Below, in pieces: positions 16,471 to 25,638 of a stretch of 64,000 nucleotides of DNA. The number at the start of each line of letters is the position of its first letter. Position 1 is the stretch's first letter. The notes under the pieces were generated by a model, which saw nothing but the letters and a program-made list of their open reading frames with translations, did not search any database and was not told the DNA's origin. This DNA is from Aureimonas sp. OT7 (GTDB lineage: Bacteria > Pseudomonadota > Alphaproteobacteria > Rhizobiales > Rhizobiaceae), in assembly GCF_014844055.1 (NCBI RefSeq), contig NZ_CP062167.1:2247501-2311500 (forward strand). The letters run 5' to 3'. The translations under genes were made by a program, and so were the position numbers.

Positions 16471-18800
16471 GCGGATTTCCCCCTGCGATGCGCGCCACGG
16501 ACACGCAGCATTCCCCAGACGCCGATGGCAGCCAGGCAGATCACCGCGATTTCCCCCATCGTATCGAGGGCGCGGAAGTCCACCAGGATGACGTTGACGA
16601 CGTTCCGGCCATAGGCCTCGGCATAGGAGGCGCGTCCGTAGAATTCGGAAAGGCTTAGGTCGAGCGGCGCGCCGGTCATGGCGAGGAGGCCGGCGAAGAG
16701 CAGGAGGCCGAAGCCCACCGACATCGCCGCATCCATGACCCGTTCGGAACGGGTGCGCGAATGACCGAGTCGAACCGGAGTGCGCAGAAGAAGCGCCGTC
16801 AGGATCAGGACGATCAGTACTTCGACCGAAAACTGGGTCAGGGCGAGGTCGGGCGCACCGTTCAGGAGGAAGATCAGCGCCGAGCCGAAGCCGATCATGC
16901 CCATGGAAACGACGGAGGTCAGAAGCGAGCGCACCCGTGTCGCGATCATGCCGCCGGCCACCATCAGGATCAGCACGGCGGTCGGCGCTAGGCGGAAGCC
17001 TTCCATGGACAGGTCCAGTTGCATCGACGGTGCGACCAGAACCAGCGTCCCTGCCGACACGGCCAGGACCGTGGCTAGGACGATCGCCGTATAGCGGTGC
17101 TGGTCGCCATTCTGCAGCATGCGGGTGGACAGGCGGGCCAGCGCCAGCGTGCCCTCGAACAGGCGGTTGTATCCGGCGTCGCCGAGGAGCCTGGCCAGCA
17201 CCACATTGCTGCCGAGCCGGCGCACGGCTAGCGGCCAGGCCAGGTAGAGCAGGACGCCGAGCGCCACCACGGCAAGGCTGAGCATCAGCATGGGCGTGAC
17301 GCCGTGCCAGAGATACAGCGAAAAGGCGACCTCCTGGCCCGCGATCGCCGTGGCCGCCGCATTGGTCAGCGGTTCGGCGACATTGGGAAAGAGGCCGAAC
17401 AGAAAGCCCGCCGCTCCGAGCAGCAGCGGCCCGGCGACGAGGCCCGGCGATTCCCCGTGATAGATTTTCGATGGGGCTCCCGAGCCAAGTAGGAAGGGCC
17501 GCAGCGCCGCCGTCAGGCCGATCATCACGAAGGCCGCGTTGCCGACGACTGCGGCGACCAGGAGCAAGTAACCCGCACGATCGCCCAGCATCGCCTCGAA
17601 GATCGTCTCCTTGGCGATGAAGGCGAACAAAGGCGGCAGGCCGGCCATCGCCAGTGCCGCGAGTACGCAGGCCGTTGCCGTGAGCGGCAGGCGCCTGCTG
17701 AGGCCACGCATGGCAAGGATGTCGGGCTGGTGCGTCGCATGGATGGCCGTCCCGGCGCAGAAGAACAGGGCCGCCTTGTACAGCGCATGGGCAAGGATGA
17801 AGGTGACGACCGCAACGCTGGCGACAGTGCCGCCGAGGCCGATGAGCATGACAAGCAGGCCGAGCGAGCCAACGGTCGACTGCGCCAGGATGGCCTTGAA
17901 GCCGCCCTGCATCAGCGCGCGCAGCGCGGCGACCAGCAGCGTCAGCGCCCCGAAGAAGACGAGCGTCGGCCCGAAGGCGGGCATGGCGGAAAAGGGGGCG
18001 TCCAAACGGGCCAGAAGGTAGACGCCCAGCTTGACCATGGTGGCCGAGTGCAGGAAGGCCGAGGCCGGGGTCGGCGCGGCCATGGCGTTGGGCAGCCAGA
18101 AATGGAACGGGAACTGCGCAGACTTGGTGAATGCGCCGATAAGCACAAGCACCAGGATGGCCGGTGCGAGCGGCGAAGCGGCAAGCTCCGGGCCGCGCAT
18201 GGCGATCTGCGACAGGGACCAGGTATCCAGCGTCAGGCCGATCAGGAGGATACCGCCGAAGAGCGCCAGTCCTCCGCCCGCGGTGACTATCAGCGATTGC
18301 AGGGCCGCCTTGCGCGCATCCTTCTTGGCGGCGTCGAAGCCGATGATGAGATAGGAGAAGAGGCTAGTCAGCTCCCAGAACACATAGAGGCCGATGAGAT
18401 GGTCGGACCATACTGTCCCGAGCATCGCCGCCATGAACAGGAGGATCAGGCCGATGAAGCTGGCGCGCCGGGTGGCCGGCGCATCGGCGAAATAGGCGTT
18501 GGCATACAGGACGACCAGGGTTCCGATGCCGGTTACCAGAAGGGTGAACAGCAGCGAGAACCCGTCCAGCCGGAAGGTCAGCGAAACTCCGAGTGAAGGC
18601 ACCCAGCTGATGTCTTCGACGACTTCGAACCCACTGCCGATGTCCGGCAGATAGAGGATAAACCAGACGAACAGGGCGAAGGGGATGAGCGCTGCCGCCG
18701 TGCCGAGCCGCGCACCGGTCAGGCGCAGAAGCCAGAAGCACAAGCCCGAAATGATGAATAGCAGAGTTAAGCTTATTGCCACGTAAGCACAGATCCCCAA
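16467..18800 (-). CDS. mrpA: Mrp Na+/H+ antiporter subunit A
   Basis: 777 residues, the largest subunit and NuoL homologue. Landmarks are LIGLYVFWELTSLFSYLIIGF, FPFHFWLPNAMAAPTPASAFLHSATMVKLGVYLL, AHALYKAALFFCAG, and a C-terminal MrpB-like part with GAPDLALTQFSVEVLIVLILTALLLR (DUF4040). The frame opens at TTG 18800; GTG 18782 is an alternative start with gggga upstream. It heads the mrpABCDEFG operon. Confidence 0.95.
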   Translation of the reverse strand: MGICAYVAISLTLLFIISGLCFWLLRLTGARLGTAAALIPFALFVWFILYLPDIGSGFEVVEDISWVPSLGVSLTFRLDGFSLLFTLLVTGIGTLVVLYANAYFADAPATRRASFIGLILLFMAAMLGTVWSDHLIGLYVFWELTSLFSYLIIGFDAAKKDARKAALQSLIVTAGGGLALFGGILLIGLTLDTWSLSQIAMRGPELAASPLAPAILVLVLIGAFTKSAQFPFHFWLPNAMAAPTPASAFLHSATMVKLGVYLLARLDAPFSAMPAFGPTLVFFGALTLLVAALRALMQGGFKAILAQSTVGSLGLLVMLIGLGGTVASVAVVTFILAHALYKAALFFCAGTAIHATHQPDILAMRGLSRRLPLTATACVLAALAMAGLPPLFAFIAKETIFEAMLGDRAGYLLLVAAVVGNAAFVMIGLTAALRPFLLGSGAPSKIYHGESPGLVAGPLLLGAAGFLFGLFPNVAEPLTNAAATAIAGQEVAFSLYLWHGVTPMLMLSLAVVALGVLLYLAWPLAVRRLGSNVVLARLLGDAGYNRLFEGTLALARLSTRMLQNGDQHRYTAIVLATVLAVSAGTLVLVAPSMQLDLSMEGFRLAPTAVLILMVAGGMIATRVRSLLTSVVSMGMIGFGSALIFLLNGAPDLALTQFSVEVLIVLILTALLLRTPVRLGHSRTRSERVMDAAMSVGFGLLLFAGLLAMTGAPLDLSLSEFYGRASYAEAYGRNVVNVILVDFRALDTMGEIAVICLAAIGVWGMLRVRGAHRRGKSA

Positions 18801-18878
18801 TTATCACCAGCGGGATAGCGGGCTAAAGCGAGCTGCGTCAACACGCTCACAAAGAATCTATGCTTATGCAGAGTGCGA

Positions 18879-18906
18879 GATGGTGTTCCGGTACCGGAAC
18901 ACCATC
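18879..18906. terminator. 28-bp perfect palindrome between agcS and mrp
   Basis: gatggtgttccg-gtac-cggaacaccatc is self-complementary over all 28 bases. It starts six bases past the stop of the symporter gene and 79 bases before the mrpA start. As RNA it would form a very stable hairpin. No T run follows on the minus strand, so it may act as a processing or attenuation hairpin, or as an operator, rather than a classical terminator. Confidence 0.5.
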
Positions 18907-18911
18907 AGACG

Positions 18912-20327
18912 TCATTTTGACCAGATATCGCTATCGATGCGGCCCTGCAGCTCCGGATAATCGTCCGCTACGAAGACTGGCGACTTGCCCGCTGCACGCT
19001 GCCGGAAATAGTCGCGGGTCAGTTTGACCACCGTACCCGACAGGAGCACGATCGCAATAAGATTGATGGTTGCCATCAGTCCCATGGACGCATCCGCAGC
19101 GTTGAAGACGGTCGCCACGCTTTCATAGGCGCCCCAGACGACCATGGCCATGGCAGCGAGCCGCAGGAGCGTCATGGGGACCTTCCCATCGGCGCTCAGG
19201 AAGGCCATCGCATTTTCGGCATAGGCGAAGTTGCCGATGATCGAAGTGAAGGCAAAGAAGAAGATTGCCACTGCAATGAAATACAGTCCGAAGGCACCGA
19301 ACTGCTCACTCAGCGCATTTTGCGTCAGCGTGGCGCCTTCGATCGCGCCGCCGAACTGGTAGACGTCCGACAGAAGGATCATGATGGCGGTGCAGGTGCA
19401 GATGACGATGGTGTCGATGAAGACGCCGAGCGCCTGCACGAAACCCTGCGACGATGGATGGTGCGGTTGCGGCGTTGCGACGGCGGCAATGTTGGGTGCC
19501 GAACCCATCCCCGCCTCGTTCGAGAAGAGGCCGCGCTTCACCCCGTTGAGCATCGCGGCCAGGACACCGCCGGTGACGCCGCCGGCGGCTTCTTGAAGCC
19601 CGAAGGCGTGGCTGAAGATCAAGGCAAGGACGCCGGGGATCTCCGACAGGTTCATGATCACGACGACGATGGCCAGGAGCAGGTAGAGCCCGGCCATGAG
19701 GGGCACGATGACTTCCGCGACGCGGGCGATCTGACGGATCCCGCCGAAGATGATGATGCCGGCCAGGATGGCGACAGCGATGCCCACCGACAGCTTGTCG
19801 AAGCCGAAAGCCCCTTCCATCGCATCGGCGATCGAATTCGCCTGCACGGCGTTGAAGACAAGGCCGAAGGACAGGATGAGGAAGATCGAGAAGAGGCTGC
19901 CTGCCCAGGGAGCACGAAGACCCCTGGCGATGTAGAAGGCCGGGCCGCCGCGATACTGGCCTTCGGCATTCTCGACCTTGTACAATTGGGCGAGGGTGGA
20001 TTCGGCATAGGCCGTCGCCATTCCGAGGAACGCGACGACCCACATCCAGAAGATGGCGCCGGGTCCGCCAAGCGACAGTGCGACGGCAACGCCGGCGATG
20101 TTGCCGGTACCGACGCGGGACGCGAGCGAGATGGTCAGGGCCTGGAAGGGGCTGATGCCGTGTTTGTCCGTCGTTTCGGACTTGGAGACGACCCGGAAGA
20201 ATTCGGGGAAGTGGCGGAGCTGTAGAAAGCCCAGGCGAAAGGTGAAGAGAATACCGACCGCGAGAAGCCCGTATATGAGGATGTAATTCCACAGAACGCC
20301 GTTCAAGGCGTCGATAAGGACTGTCAT
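18912..20327 (-). CDS. Alanine/glycine:Na+ symporter (AGCS family)
   Basis: 471 residues, about 11 helices. The family is recognised by RVGTGNIAGVAVALSLGGPGAIFWMW (about 70-95), GPAFYIARG and the glycine-rich SNEAGMGSAPNIAAVA around the substrate pocket. Members import alanine or glycine with Na+. Lying between the Mrp Na+ antiporter operon and the cstA operon on the same strand, it uses the Na+ gradient that Mrp maintains. The gap to the upstream ATPase gene is 72 bases. Confidence 0.93.
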   Translation of the reverse strand: MTVLIDALNGVLWNYILIYGLLAVGILFTFRLGFLQLRHFPEFFRVVSKSETTDKHGISPFQALTISLASRVGTGNIAGVAVALSLGGPGAIFWMWVVAFLGMATAYAESTLAQLYKVENAEGQYRGGPAFYIARGLRAPWAGSLFSIFLILSFGLVFNAVQANSIADAMEGAFGFDKLSVGIAVAILAGIIIFGGIRQIARVAEVIVPLMAGLYLLLAIVVVIMNLSEIPGVLALIFSHAFGLQEAAGGVTGGVLAAMLNGVKRGLFSNEAGMGSAPNIAAVATPQPHHPSSQGFVQALGVFIDTIVICTCTAIMILLSDVYQFGGAIEGATLTQNALSEQFGAFGLYFIAVAIFFFAFTSIIGNFAYAENAMAFLSADGKVPMTLLRLAAMAMVVWGAYESVATVFNAADASMGLMATINLIAIVLLSGTVVKLTRDYFRQRAAGKSPVFVADDYPELQGRIDSDIWSK

Positions 20328-20399
20328 TGTTGTGCAACTCCGAAAAAGTTCACCCCCCAGACCGGGGCATAGATGCGGTCACCACCGGAGTCTAGCGGC

Positions 20400-21368
20400 T
20401 CAGGATGGTACAGCAATTTCGGAACGAAAGAATTGCAGCAGCGCGTCCGGCCCCACGATTTCGGATGCGAGCATAGGAAGGCGGGCCAGAAGGCGCGGGC
20501 CCACGGCATCCTGCATCTGCGCGACGTAGGGGCGCTCGCCGGCGCGACGCGCGTCCTGGAACGCGCCGGCATCGGCCGGCGCCAGGCGGTTCAGGATAAA
20601 GCCCGCCACCGGTATGCCCGCGCGCCGAAGCCGGGTGTCGAGTTCCAGGCTTTCAAGCACAGGCAGCCGTTCCGCTGCCAGCACGATGAGAAAGGCCGTC
20701 AGCCCTTCATCCGTCAAGGCGGCGCGCATGGTGTTGAACTTGTCGCGGCGCTTCGAAAGGACGTGACGGATTGTATGCTCGCGCGCCTCGCTCGCCGTGT
20801 CGGGACTATAAGCCCGAAACTGGCCGAGCGCCGCCTTGAACCGGTCGGCCCTGTCGCGGCGTCCCATCATGCCCTCGGTCCAGGCCGCCATCTGCTCGGG
20901 CAGCTCGAGGAGCCGCGACGTATGGCCGGACGGTGCCGTATCGAAGATGACGACGTCATGGGAGGACAGGCCGGCGCTGACGATATCGGCCATCTTCTCC
21001 AGAAGGGCGGCTTCCGCCATGCCGGGGGCATCGCGCGCCAGGGTGAGATGATGCTGCAACGGGGCGCGCAGGCGTTCGGGCAGCATAGGCCGCAACGTGT
21101 CGGCTACGGCCGAAAGATGGGCATCGACCGTTTGCGACGGATCAATCTCCAGCGCGTCCAGCCCCGCCGCCAGCCGAACCGGCAGGGGGCCGACCTCGCG
21201 CCCCCATATATGGCCGAGATTATGCGCAGGGTCGGTCGATGCCAGGAGCACCCGCTTGCCGCTGTCGGCCAAGCCTGCTGCGACGGCCGATGCGAGCGTC
21301 GTCTTTCCGACGCCGCCCTTGCCGCCGAAGAAGAGCAGCCTGCGGCCCGACAGCCGTGTCAGCAGCAT
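20400..21368 (-). CDS. ArsA/GET3-like ATPase
   Basis: 322 residues, a single-domain ArsA/GET3-type ATPase. The deviant Walker A is FFGGKGGVGKTTLA (about 13-26), the A-loop-like STDPAHN follows, and Switch II reads DTAPSGHTSRLLELP. Archaeal and eukaryotic GET3 insert tail-anchored membrane proteins, while ArsA powers arsenite efflux; no arsB, arsD or arsenic gene is nearby. Its start overlaps the cory-CC-star gene by ten bases, which itself overlaps cstA. A role in handling the small CC-ended protein or the CstA membrane protein is inference. Confidence 0.85.
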   Translation of the reverse strand: MLLTRLSGRRLLFFGGKGGVGKTTLASAVAAGLADSGKRVLLASTDPAHNLGHIWGREVGPLPVRLAAGLDALEIDPSQTVDAHLSAVADTLRPMLPERLRAPLQHHLTLARDAPGMAEAALLEKMADIVSAGLSSHDVVIFDTAPSGHTSRLLELPEQMAAWTEGMMGRRDRADRFKAALGQFRAYSPDTASEAREHTIRHVLSKRRDKFNTMRAALTDEGLTAFLIVLAAERLPVLESLELDTRLRRAGIPVAGFILNRLAPADAGAFQDARRAGERPYVAQMQDAVGPRLLARLPMLASEIVGPDALLQFFRSEIAVPS

Positions 21369-21619
21369 CGCAACCCGTCGAGGGGCGAGTGGGGTAGGCC
21401 CATGCGGCGGTGCCAGTCGTGGTACCGGTCCAGCATCTCGGGCAGAAGTTCCAGCGTATAGTAGGTCGCCGGGTTCGGCACGCCGAGCGCCTCGCTCATG
21501 GCCAGCATCATGAACAGGTCTTCTTCCTCCCGCGCCGCGCGGGCGAATGTCCGACGGTACGGGGCCACATAGAACTCGCGCAGCCCGTCGGATATGGCGG
21601 AGAAGAGGTCCCGGGTCAT
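21359..21619 (-). CDS. cory-CC-star protein
   Basis: 86 residues, ending in Arg-Cys-Cys directly before the stop, the feature that names this small family. The middle reads EFYVAPYRRTFARAAREEEDLFMMLAMSEALG and then YYTLELLPEMLDRYHDWHRRMG. It has no signal or membrane helix; the paired terminal Cys could hold a metal or be modified. ATG 21619 overlaps the cstA stop (ATGA), and its 3' end overlaps the ATPase start. The function is unknown; by position it may play the part of the YbdD/YjiX accessory protein of enterobacterial CstA. Confidence 0.85.
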   Translation of the reverse strand: MTRDLFSAISDGLREFYVAPYRRTFARAAREEEDLFMMLAMSEALGVPNPATYYTLELLPEMLDRYHDWHRRMGLPHSPLDGLRCC

Positions 21620-23292
21620 TCCGCCGCCTGCGTCGCCTGGGCCTCCCGCTCCCGCTTCATCGCCATGACGGCCTCGAAGGTGACGAACATCGCGGCAGCC
21701 AGCACGGCAAGGTTCAGCGTGACGAGGAGCCACTGCCCGCTGCTCACGAAGGTGCCGAGCTGGATGAACAGGGCGAAGATCGACATCGTCAGTAGGAAGA
21801 CGAGCGGAATGAGGACGTAGATGACGGGGCGGCGCAGCCGCATCAGCATCACGGCGATGATGGACAGGGTCAGTCCGGCCAGGAGCTGATTGGTGGTTCC
21901 GAATAGGGGCCAGATGAGCATTCCGCCCGTACCACCCGAACCCGCGCCGAAGGCAAGCGCTAGGCAGCAGGCGAGCGCGATGAAGGTCGCGCCCATTCCG
22001 CTCTTCAGCGGCGCGGCACCGGTGATCTCTCCCACTTCCTGGACGACGTAACGCTGCAGGCGCAGGCCCGTATCCATGGTCGTCCCGGCGAAGAGCGCCG
22101 CCATCACGGTCAGGATCGTGGCTGAAATGCCGACGTCGAGCCCGATGCCATTGGACAGGATGTTGGCACCGCCTTCAACGAAGGCGTTGACCCCGCCGGC
22201 CGAGAACTGCGTGTAGACCCCCTTCCAGGCTTCGAGCGAGGCGAAGCCCGCCGTGGCGCAGACGATCGCCGCCAAGGCGAGCATGCCTTCGCCGACGGCG
22301 CCGAAGTAGCCGACGAACCGGGCATCGGTCTCCTTGTTGAGCTGCTTGGATGAGGTTCCGGACGAGACGAGGCCGTGGAAGCCAGAGACGGCGCCGCAGG
22401 CGATCGTCACGAACAGAAGGGGGATGAAGCTCGGGGTTCCGGGAGGAACGTCGGTGTTGAAGGCAGGAACCACGATGCTCGGGCCGGCAAGGACCGTGGC
22501 CCCGTACAAGAGGATCAGGCCAACGAACAGCTGCAGGCCGTTGATGTAGTCCCGCGGCTGCAGGAGGACCCAGACCGGCAGGAGCGACGCGATCCCGGCA
22601 TAGATAAAGAGCAGCAGGATCCACTGCGTCGTCGGGTTCATGCCGAAGACGCTGTCCGGCAGGGTAATGGGTACGGCCTGGCCCAGCCAGATCATCGCGT
22701 AGAGGACGACGACACCGATCACCGAAGGCCAGAGCAGTCCCACATGGTGGCGGTAGATCAGCTGGCCGATGGCGAGGGCCACGACGATGGCGCCCCAGAT
22801 CGGAATGACGGATGTGGGGAAGCGGACGAGCAGGCCGGCGATGACGACGGCGAAGACCGCGTTCACCATGAGCAGCAGCAGGAAGATGACCAGCATGAAC
22901 ACGTTGCGTGCCCGCGGGCCGAGAACGTTCGCCGTCAGCGAACCGATGGACTGGCCCTTGTTGCGCACGCTGGCCCACAAGGCGCCGAAATCGTGCACGC
23001 CGGCAAAGAAGATCGTGCCGAGCACGACCCAGGCGAAGGCCGGAGCCCAGCCCCAGATGACCGCAATGGCGGGACCCACGATCGGCGCCGCACCGGCGAC
23101 TGATGTGAAGTGATGGCCCCATAGAACGAAGCGATTGGTCGGTACGTAATCGACGCCGTCCTTCATGGAATGGGCGGGCGTAACGTAGTTCGGGTCGAGC
23201 GCGTAAATCTTTTCCGCGACGAACTTCGAGTAAACGAAATAGCCGATAGCAAAGCACACCAGCCCGATCACGATCAGTAATGTCGCGCTCAC
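21616..23292 (-). CDS. cstA: Carbon starvation protein CstA (pyruvate/peptide transporter), short form
   Basis: 558 residues with about 16 helices. CstA motifs are strong: NRFVLWGHHFTSVAGAAPIVGPAIAVIWGW, IACGAVSGFHGLVSSGTSSKQ and PLFGTTNQLLAGLTL. Family members import peptides or pyruvate. It is shorter than the roughly 700-residue E. coli CstA. The GTG at 23292 stands behind aggggaggg with suitable spacing; the open frame continues upstream for seven codons. First gene of a three-gene operon with the cory-CC-star and GET3-like genes. Confidence 0.93.
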   Translation of the reverse strand: MSATLLIVIGLVCFAIGYFVYSKFVAEKIYALDPNYVTPAHSMKDGVDYVPTNRFVLWGHHFTSVAGAAPIVGPAIAVIWGWAPAFAWVVLGTIFFAGVHDFGALWASVRNKGQSIGSLTANVLGPRARNVFMLVIFLLLLMVNAVFAVVIAGLLVRFPTSVIPIWGAIVVALAIGQLIYRHHVGLLWPSVIGVVVLYAMIWLGQAVPITLPDSVFGMNPTTQWILLLFIYAGIASLLPVWVLLQPRDYINGLQLFVGLILLYGATVLAGPSIVVPAFNTDVPPGTPSFIPLLFVTIACGAVSGFHGLVSSGTSSKQLNKETDARFVGYFGAVGEGMLALAAIVCATAGFASLEAWKGVYTQFSAGGVNAFVEGGANILSNGIGLDVGISATILTVMAALFAGTTMDTGLRLQRYVVQEVGEITGAAPLKSGMGATFIALACCLALAFGAGSGGTGGMLIWPLFGTTNQLLAGLTLSIIAVMLMRLRRPVIYVLIPLVFLLTMSIFALFIQLGTFVSSGQWLLVTLNLAVLAAAMFVTFEAVMAMKREREAQATQAAE

Positions 23293-23463
23293 GCAAACCC
23301 TCCCCTGCAGCAAGAGATTGCCCGAGCATTTTTGCGCAGGTGGCGAATCTCTCCTTTGTTCAGGTCTCTTTCAGAAAGCGGATCATGGCAACGATGCTGC
23401 GCTCGAACTCACGCTCTTGTGACCGGATCTTAAGTTGCGGTTCGCCGCGCCACGCCTGCCATG

Positions 23464-24045
23464 TCAGGCAAAGTAACGAACGGCCGCGAAGCCACCGATG
23501 AGCAGCACCAGAAGGACCACGAAGACGAGGCCGAGCCTGCGTTCGATGAAATCCCGGATCGGTGGGCCGAAGGCGTAGAGTAGTCCTGCGACCAGATAGA
23601 AGCGCGTTCCGCGTGCCAGCGTGCACAACAGGACGAAGCTGACGAAATCCAGGCCCGTCGCGCCGCTGGCAATCGTCACCACCTTGAAGGGGAACGGTGT
23701 CAGGCCGGCGATCAGCACGATCCAGGCGCCATACTCGTTATAGGTGATAGCGAACTCGGCGAAGCGTTCGGAGTAGCCGTAGAGTGCAAGTATGGGCCGT
23801 GCGACCTGCTCGAAAAGCGCGGCGCCGATGACATATCCTGCAATGGCGCCGAGGACCGAGGTGAGCGTGCAGATCAAGGCGAGCCGCCAAGCCCGCCGGC
23901 GATTCGCGATCACCATGGGTATCAGCAAGATATCCGGTGGAACCGGAAAGAATGAACTGTCCGCGAAGGAGACGGCGCCCAGCGCGTAATTCGCCCGTGG
24001 TTTGGCGGCGAGGCGAAGGGTCCAGTCGTAAAGAGCTCTAATCAT
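23464..24045 (-). CDS. YqaA/DedA-like membrane protein (VTT domain)
   Basis: 193 residues, about five helices. The segment SFADSSFFPVPPDILLIPMVI and the re-entrant GLTPFPFKVVTIASGATGLDF are typical of YqaA-type relatives of DedA. DedA-superfamily proteins flip or move undecaprenyl phosphate and phospholipids; YqaA itself is little studied. The gene stands alone on the minus strand, with 171 bases before the cstA start. Confidence 0.85.
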   Translation of the reverse strand: MIRALYDWTLRLAAKPRANYALGAVSFADSSFFPVPPDILLIPMVIANRRRAWRLALICTLTSVLGAIAGYVIGAALFEQVARPILALYGYSERFAEFAITYNEYGAWIVLIAGLTPFPFKVVTIASGATGLDFVSFVLLCTLARGTRFYLVAGLLYAFGPPIRDFIERRLGLVFVVLLVLLIGGFAAVRYFA

Positions 24046-24163
24046 CCTGCGGCTTTCGTTCGATTATGATTGGAGTTGACGCTCGACCCAGCGGGGGTGC
24101 GAGCATTTTCAGTTGGCGGCGCTCCTGCACAGCTCTACCGCGGCTCGCTTGGCAAGGAGCCTG

Positions 24164-25009
24164 TCATCGCCCGGGATTGGGGATCTTCAGGATATGACCG
24201 CAGGCCTTGCAGTGGACCGCGTCTAGGTCGTGCTTCTGCAGGGCACATTGCGGGCAGGGATAGACGACCTTGGCCGGCCGGAAGAGGGATTGCCCGAGGC
24301 GGACGAACAGGGAAATGCCGCAGATCATCATGACGATCGAGGTGAGCTTTCCCATCGTACCCGGCAGCGTGATGTCGCCGAACCCCGTCGTCGTCACCGT
24401 TGCGACCGTGAAGTAGAAGGCATCGACGTAGCCTTCCAGGCCTGATCCGTCACGAAAGAAGAAGGTGTAGACGAAGCCGGTCGACACGAACAGGAAGGTG
24501 ACGAGGTTGAGCGACGCGCGGACCGTTTCCTCCCACCGGCGCAGCGAACCGCCCAGGAAGGCACGCCAGAACACGTCGTTCCGCGACAGGGTCCAGAGCC
24601 GGACGATCCGCAGGAAGCCCCAGTTGGCGAATGTGTACGGGAACATGAGCGTGATCAGGACCACGATGTCGACGAGGACCGCCGGTTCGCGCAACCAGCG
24701 CCGACGATCGAGCGATGCGAGCCCGCGCGCCGTCAGCTCCGCCGCGACGACGAGGGCGATGGCATAATCCACCCACAGGAAGATGGCCTGGTCGCGCAGG
24801 ACCGGCGTGGCCACGAAGAAGGCGATGATCACGAAATCGATGAGAAGGACCGCGCGCTGGTAGCGCAGGGCGCTCTTGCTGCGTCCGTGATACAGAGAGC
24901 GCAGACGCCGTACGGCCGGTGACGGGTTTCGACGCTCCGGCCGGTCGGCGGGGAGCGCGGCGTCGCCATCGGTGCCACGATCCGGCGCGCCATAGGCTGG
25001 ATGGGTCAT
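24164..25009 (-). CDS. Voltage-gated K+-channel-like protein with C-terminal zinc ribbon
   Basis: 281 residues, six predicted helices. The S4-like stretch GFLRIVRLWTLSRNDVFWRAF carries spaced arginines, and the pore region ends with the filter TTTGFGD (206-212), a GFG version of the K+ TVGYG/GFG signature. After the last helix a four-Cys ribbon CPQC...CKAC (252, 255, 267, 270) follows. ATG 25009 overlaps the PAP2 stop (ATGA); an upstream in-frame extension would run through PAP2. Ion specificity is inferred. Confidence 0.85.
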   Translation of the reverse strand: MTHPAYGAPDRGTDGDAALPADRPERRNPSPAVRRLRSLYHGRSKSALRYQRAVLLIDFVIIAFFVATPVLRDQAIFLWVDYAIALVVAAELTARGLASLDRRRWLREPAVLVDIVVLITLMFPYTFANWGFLRIVRLWTLSRNDVFWRAFLGGSLRRWEETVRASLNLVTFLFVSTGFVYTFFFRDGSGLEGYVDAFYFTVATVTTTGFGDITLPGTMGKLTSIVMMICGISLFVRLGQSLFRPAKVVYPCPQCALQKHDLDAVHCKACGHILKIPNPGR

Positions 25010-25638
25010 CGGCCGCGTGTCGGCCCATGCGGTGTACGGGCGGTTCCCGTCCACCGCTTGATCCAAGCGTCCGGCACCCCGGCCACGGAGAGATAGGCGT
25101 GTTCCAGAAGCCTGGTCCATGCTTTACCAAAGGCCATGTCGAGCTGGACAGCAAGCCAGGAGGACGGGAGCGACAGAATGAGCGCACCCACCATGTCGAA
25201 GGGAAAATGGACGCCTAGGTAGATGCGTGACCAGGCCACCGCGATCCCCGCAATGGCAATGGTCGCGGCGAGCCGCCCCCAGCCAATAAGTACCAGCGTC
25301 ATCGCATAGGTGAACATGATGAGCCCGTGGTTACTTGGGAAGGAAGGGCTGCCGCGATGGTCGAGCAGCTGATGGCCGAGAGGAATCTGGAAGGGGCGTT
25401 GCGCGGGAAAAAGCGCACCGAGAAGGTAGCTCGCAACCAAGGCCAGGATGAGTGACGCAAACAGCGTGAGCGCTGCTCTTCGGGCCGCGCTGCCGCCGAG
25501 CACCCAGAGCAGGATAAGGTGCACCGGGACGAGGTAGATCACCAGCTTGGCGGCTAGGAAGGCTGCCCAGGCGAGGAACCCAAAATGCTCTGTCGATGCG
25601 TTTAGGGCGAGGAAAAGCGACTGATCGAACGAGTTCAT
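25006..25638 (-). CDS. PAP2-family phosphatase
   Basis: 210 residues, about six helices. The three PAP2 motifs are visible: FPAQRPF (motif 1 remnant of K......RP), SPSFPSNHGLIMF (motif 2, SNH instead of SGH as in BcrC-like undecaprenyl-diphosphatases) and AWSRIYLGVHFPFDM (motif 3). It probably dephosphorylates undecaprenyl diphosphate or another membrane pyrophosphate at the periplasmic face. It overlaps the downstream channel gene by four bases. Confidence 0.88.
   Translation of the reverse strand: MNSFDQSLFLALNASTEHFGFLAWAAFLAAKLVIYLVPVHLILLWVLGGSAARRAALTLFASLILALVASYLLGALFPAQRPFQIPLGHQLLDHRGSPSFPSNHGLIMFTYAMTLVLIGWGRLAATIAIAGIAVAWSRIYLGVHFPFDMVGALILSLPSSWLAVQLDMAFGKAWTRLLEHAYLSVAGVPDAWIKRWTGTARTPHGPTRGR

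Noticed and set aside
20400..21368. Arsenite efflux ATPase
   Set aside because: Single-domain, with no arsB, arsD or arsR partner; context is cstA. ArsA/GET3-like is as far as the evidence goes.
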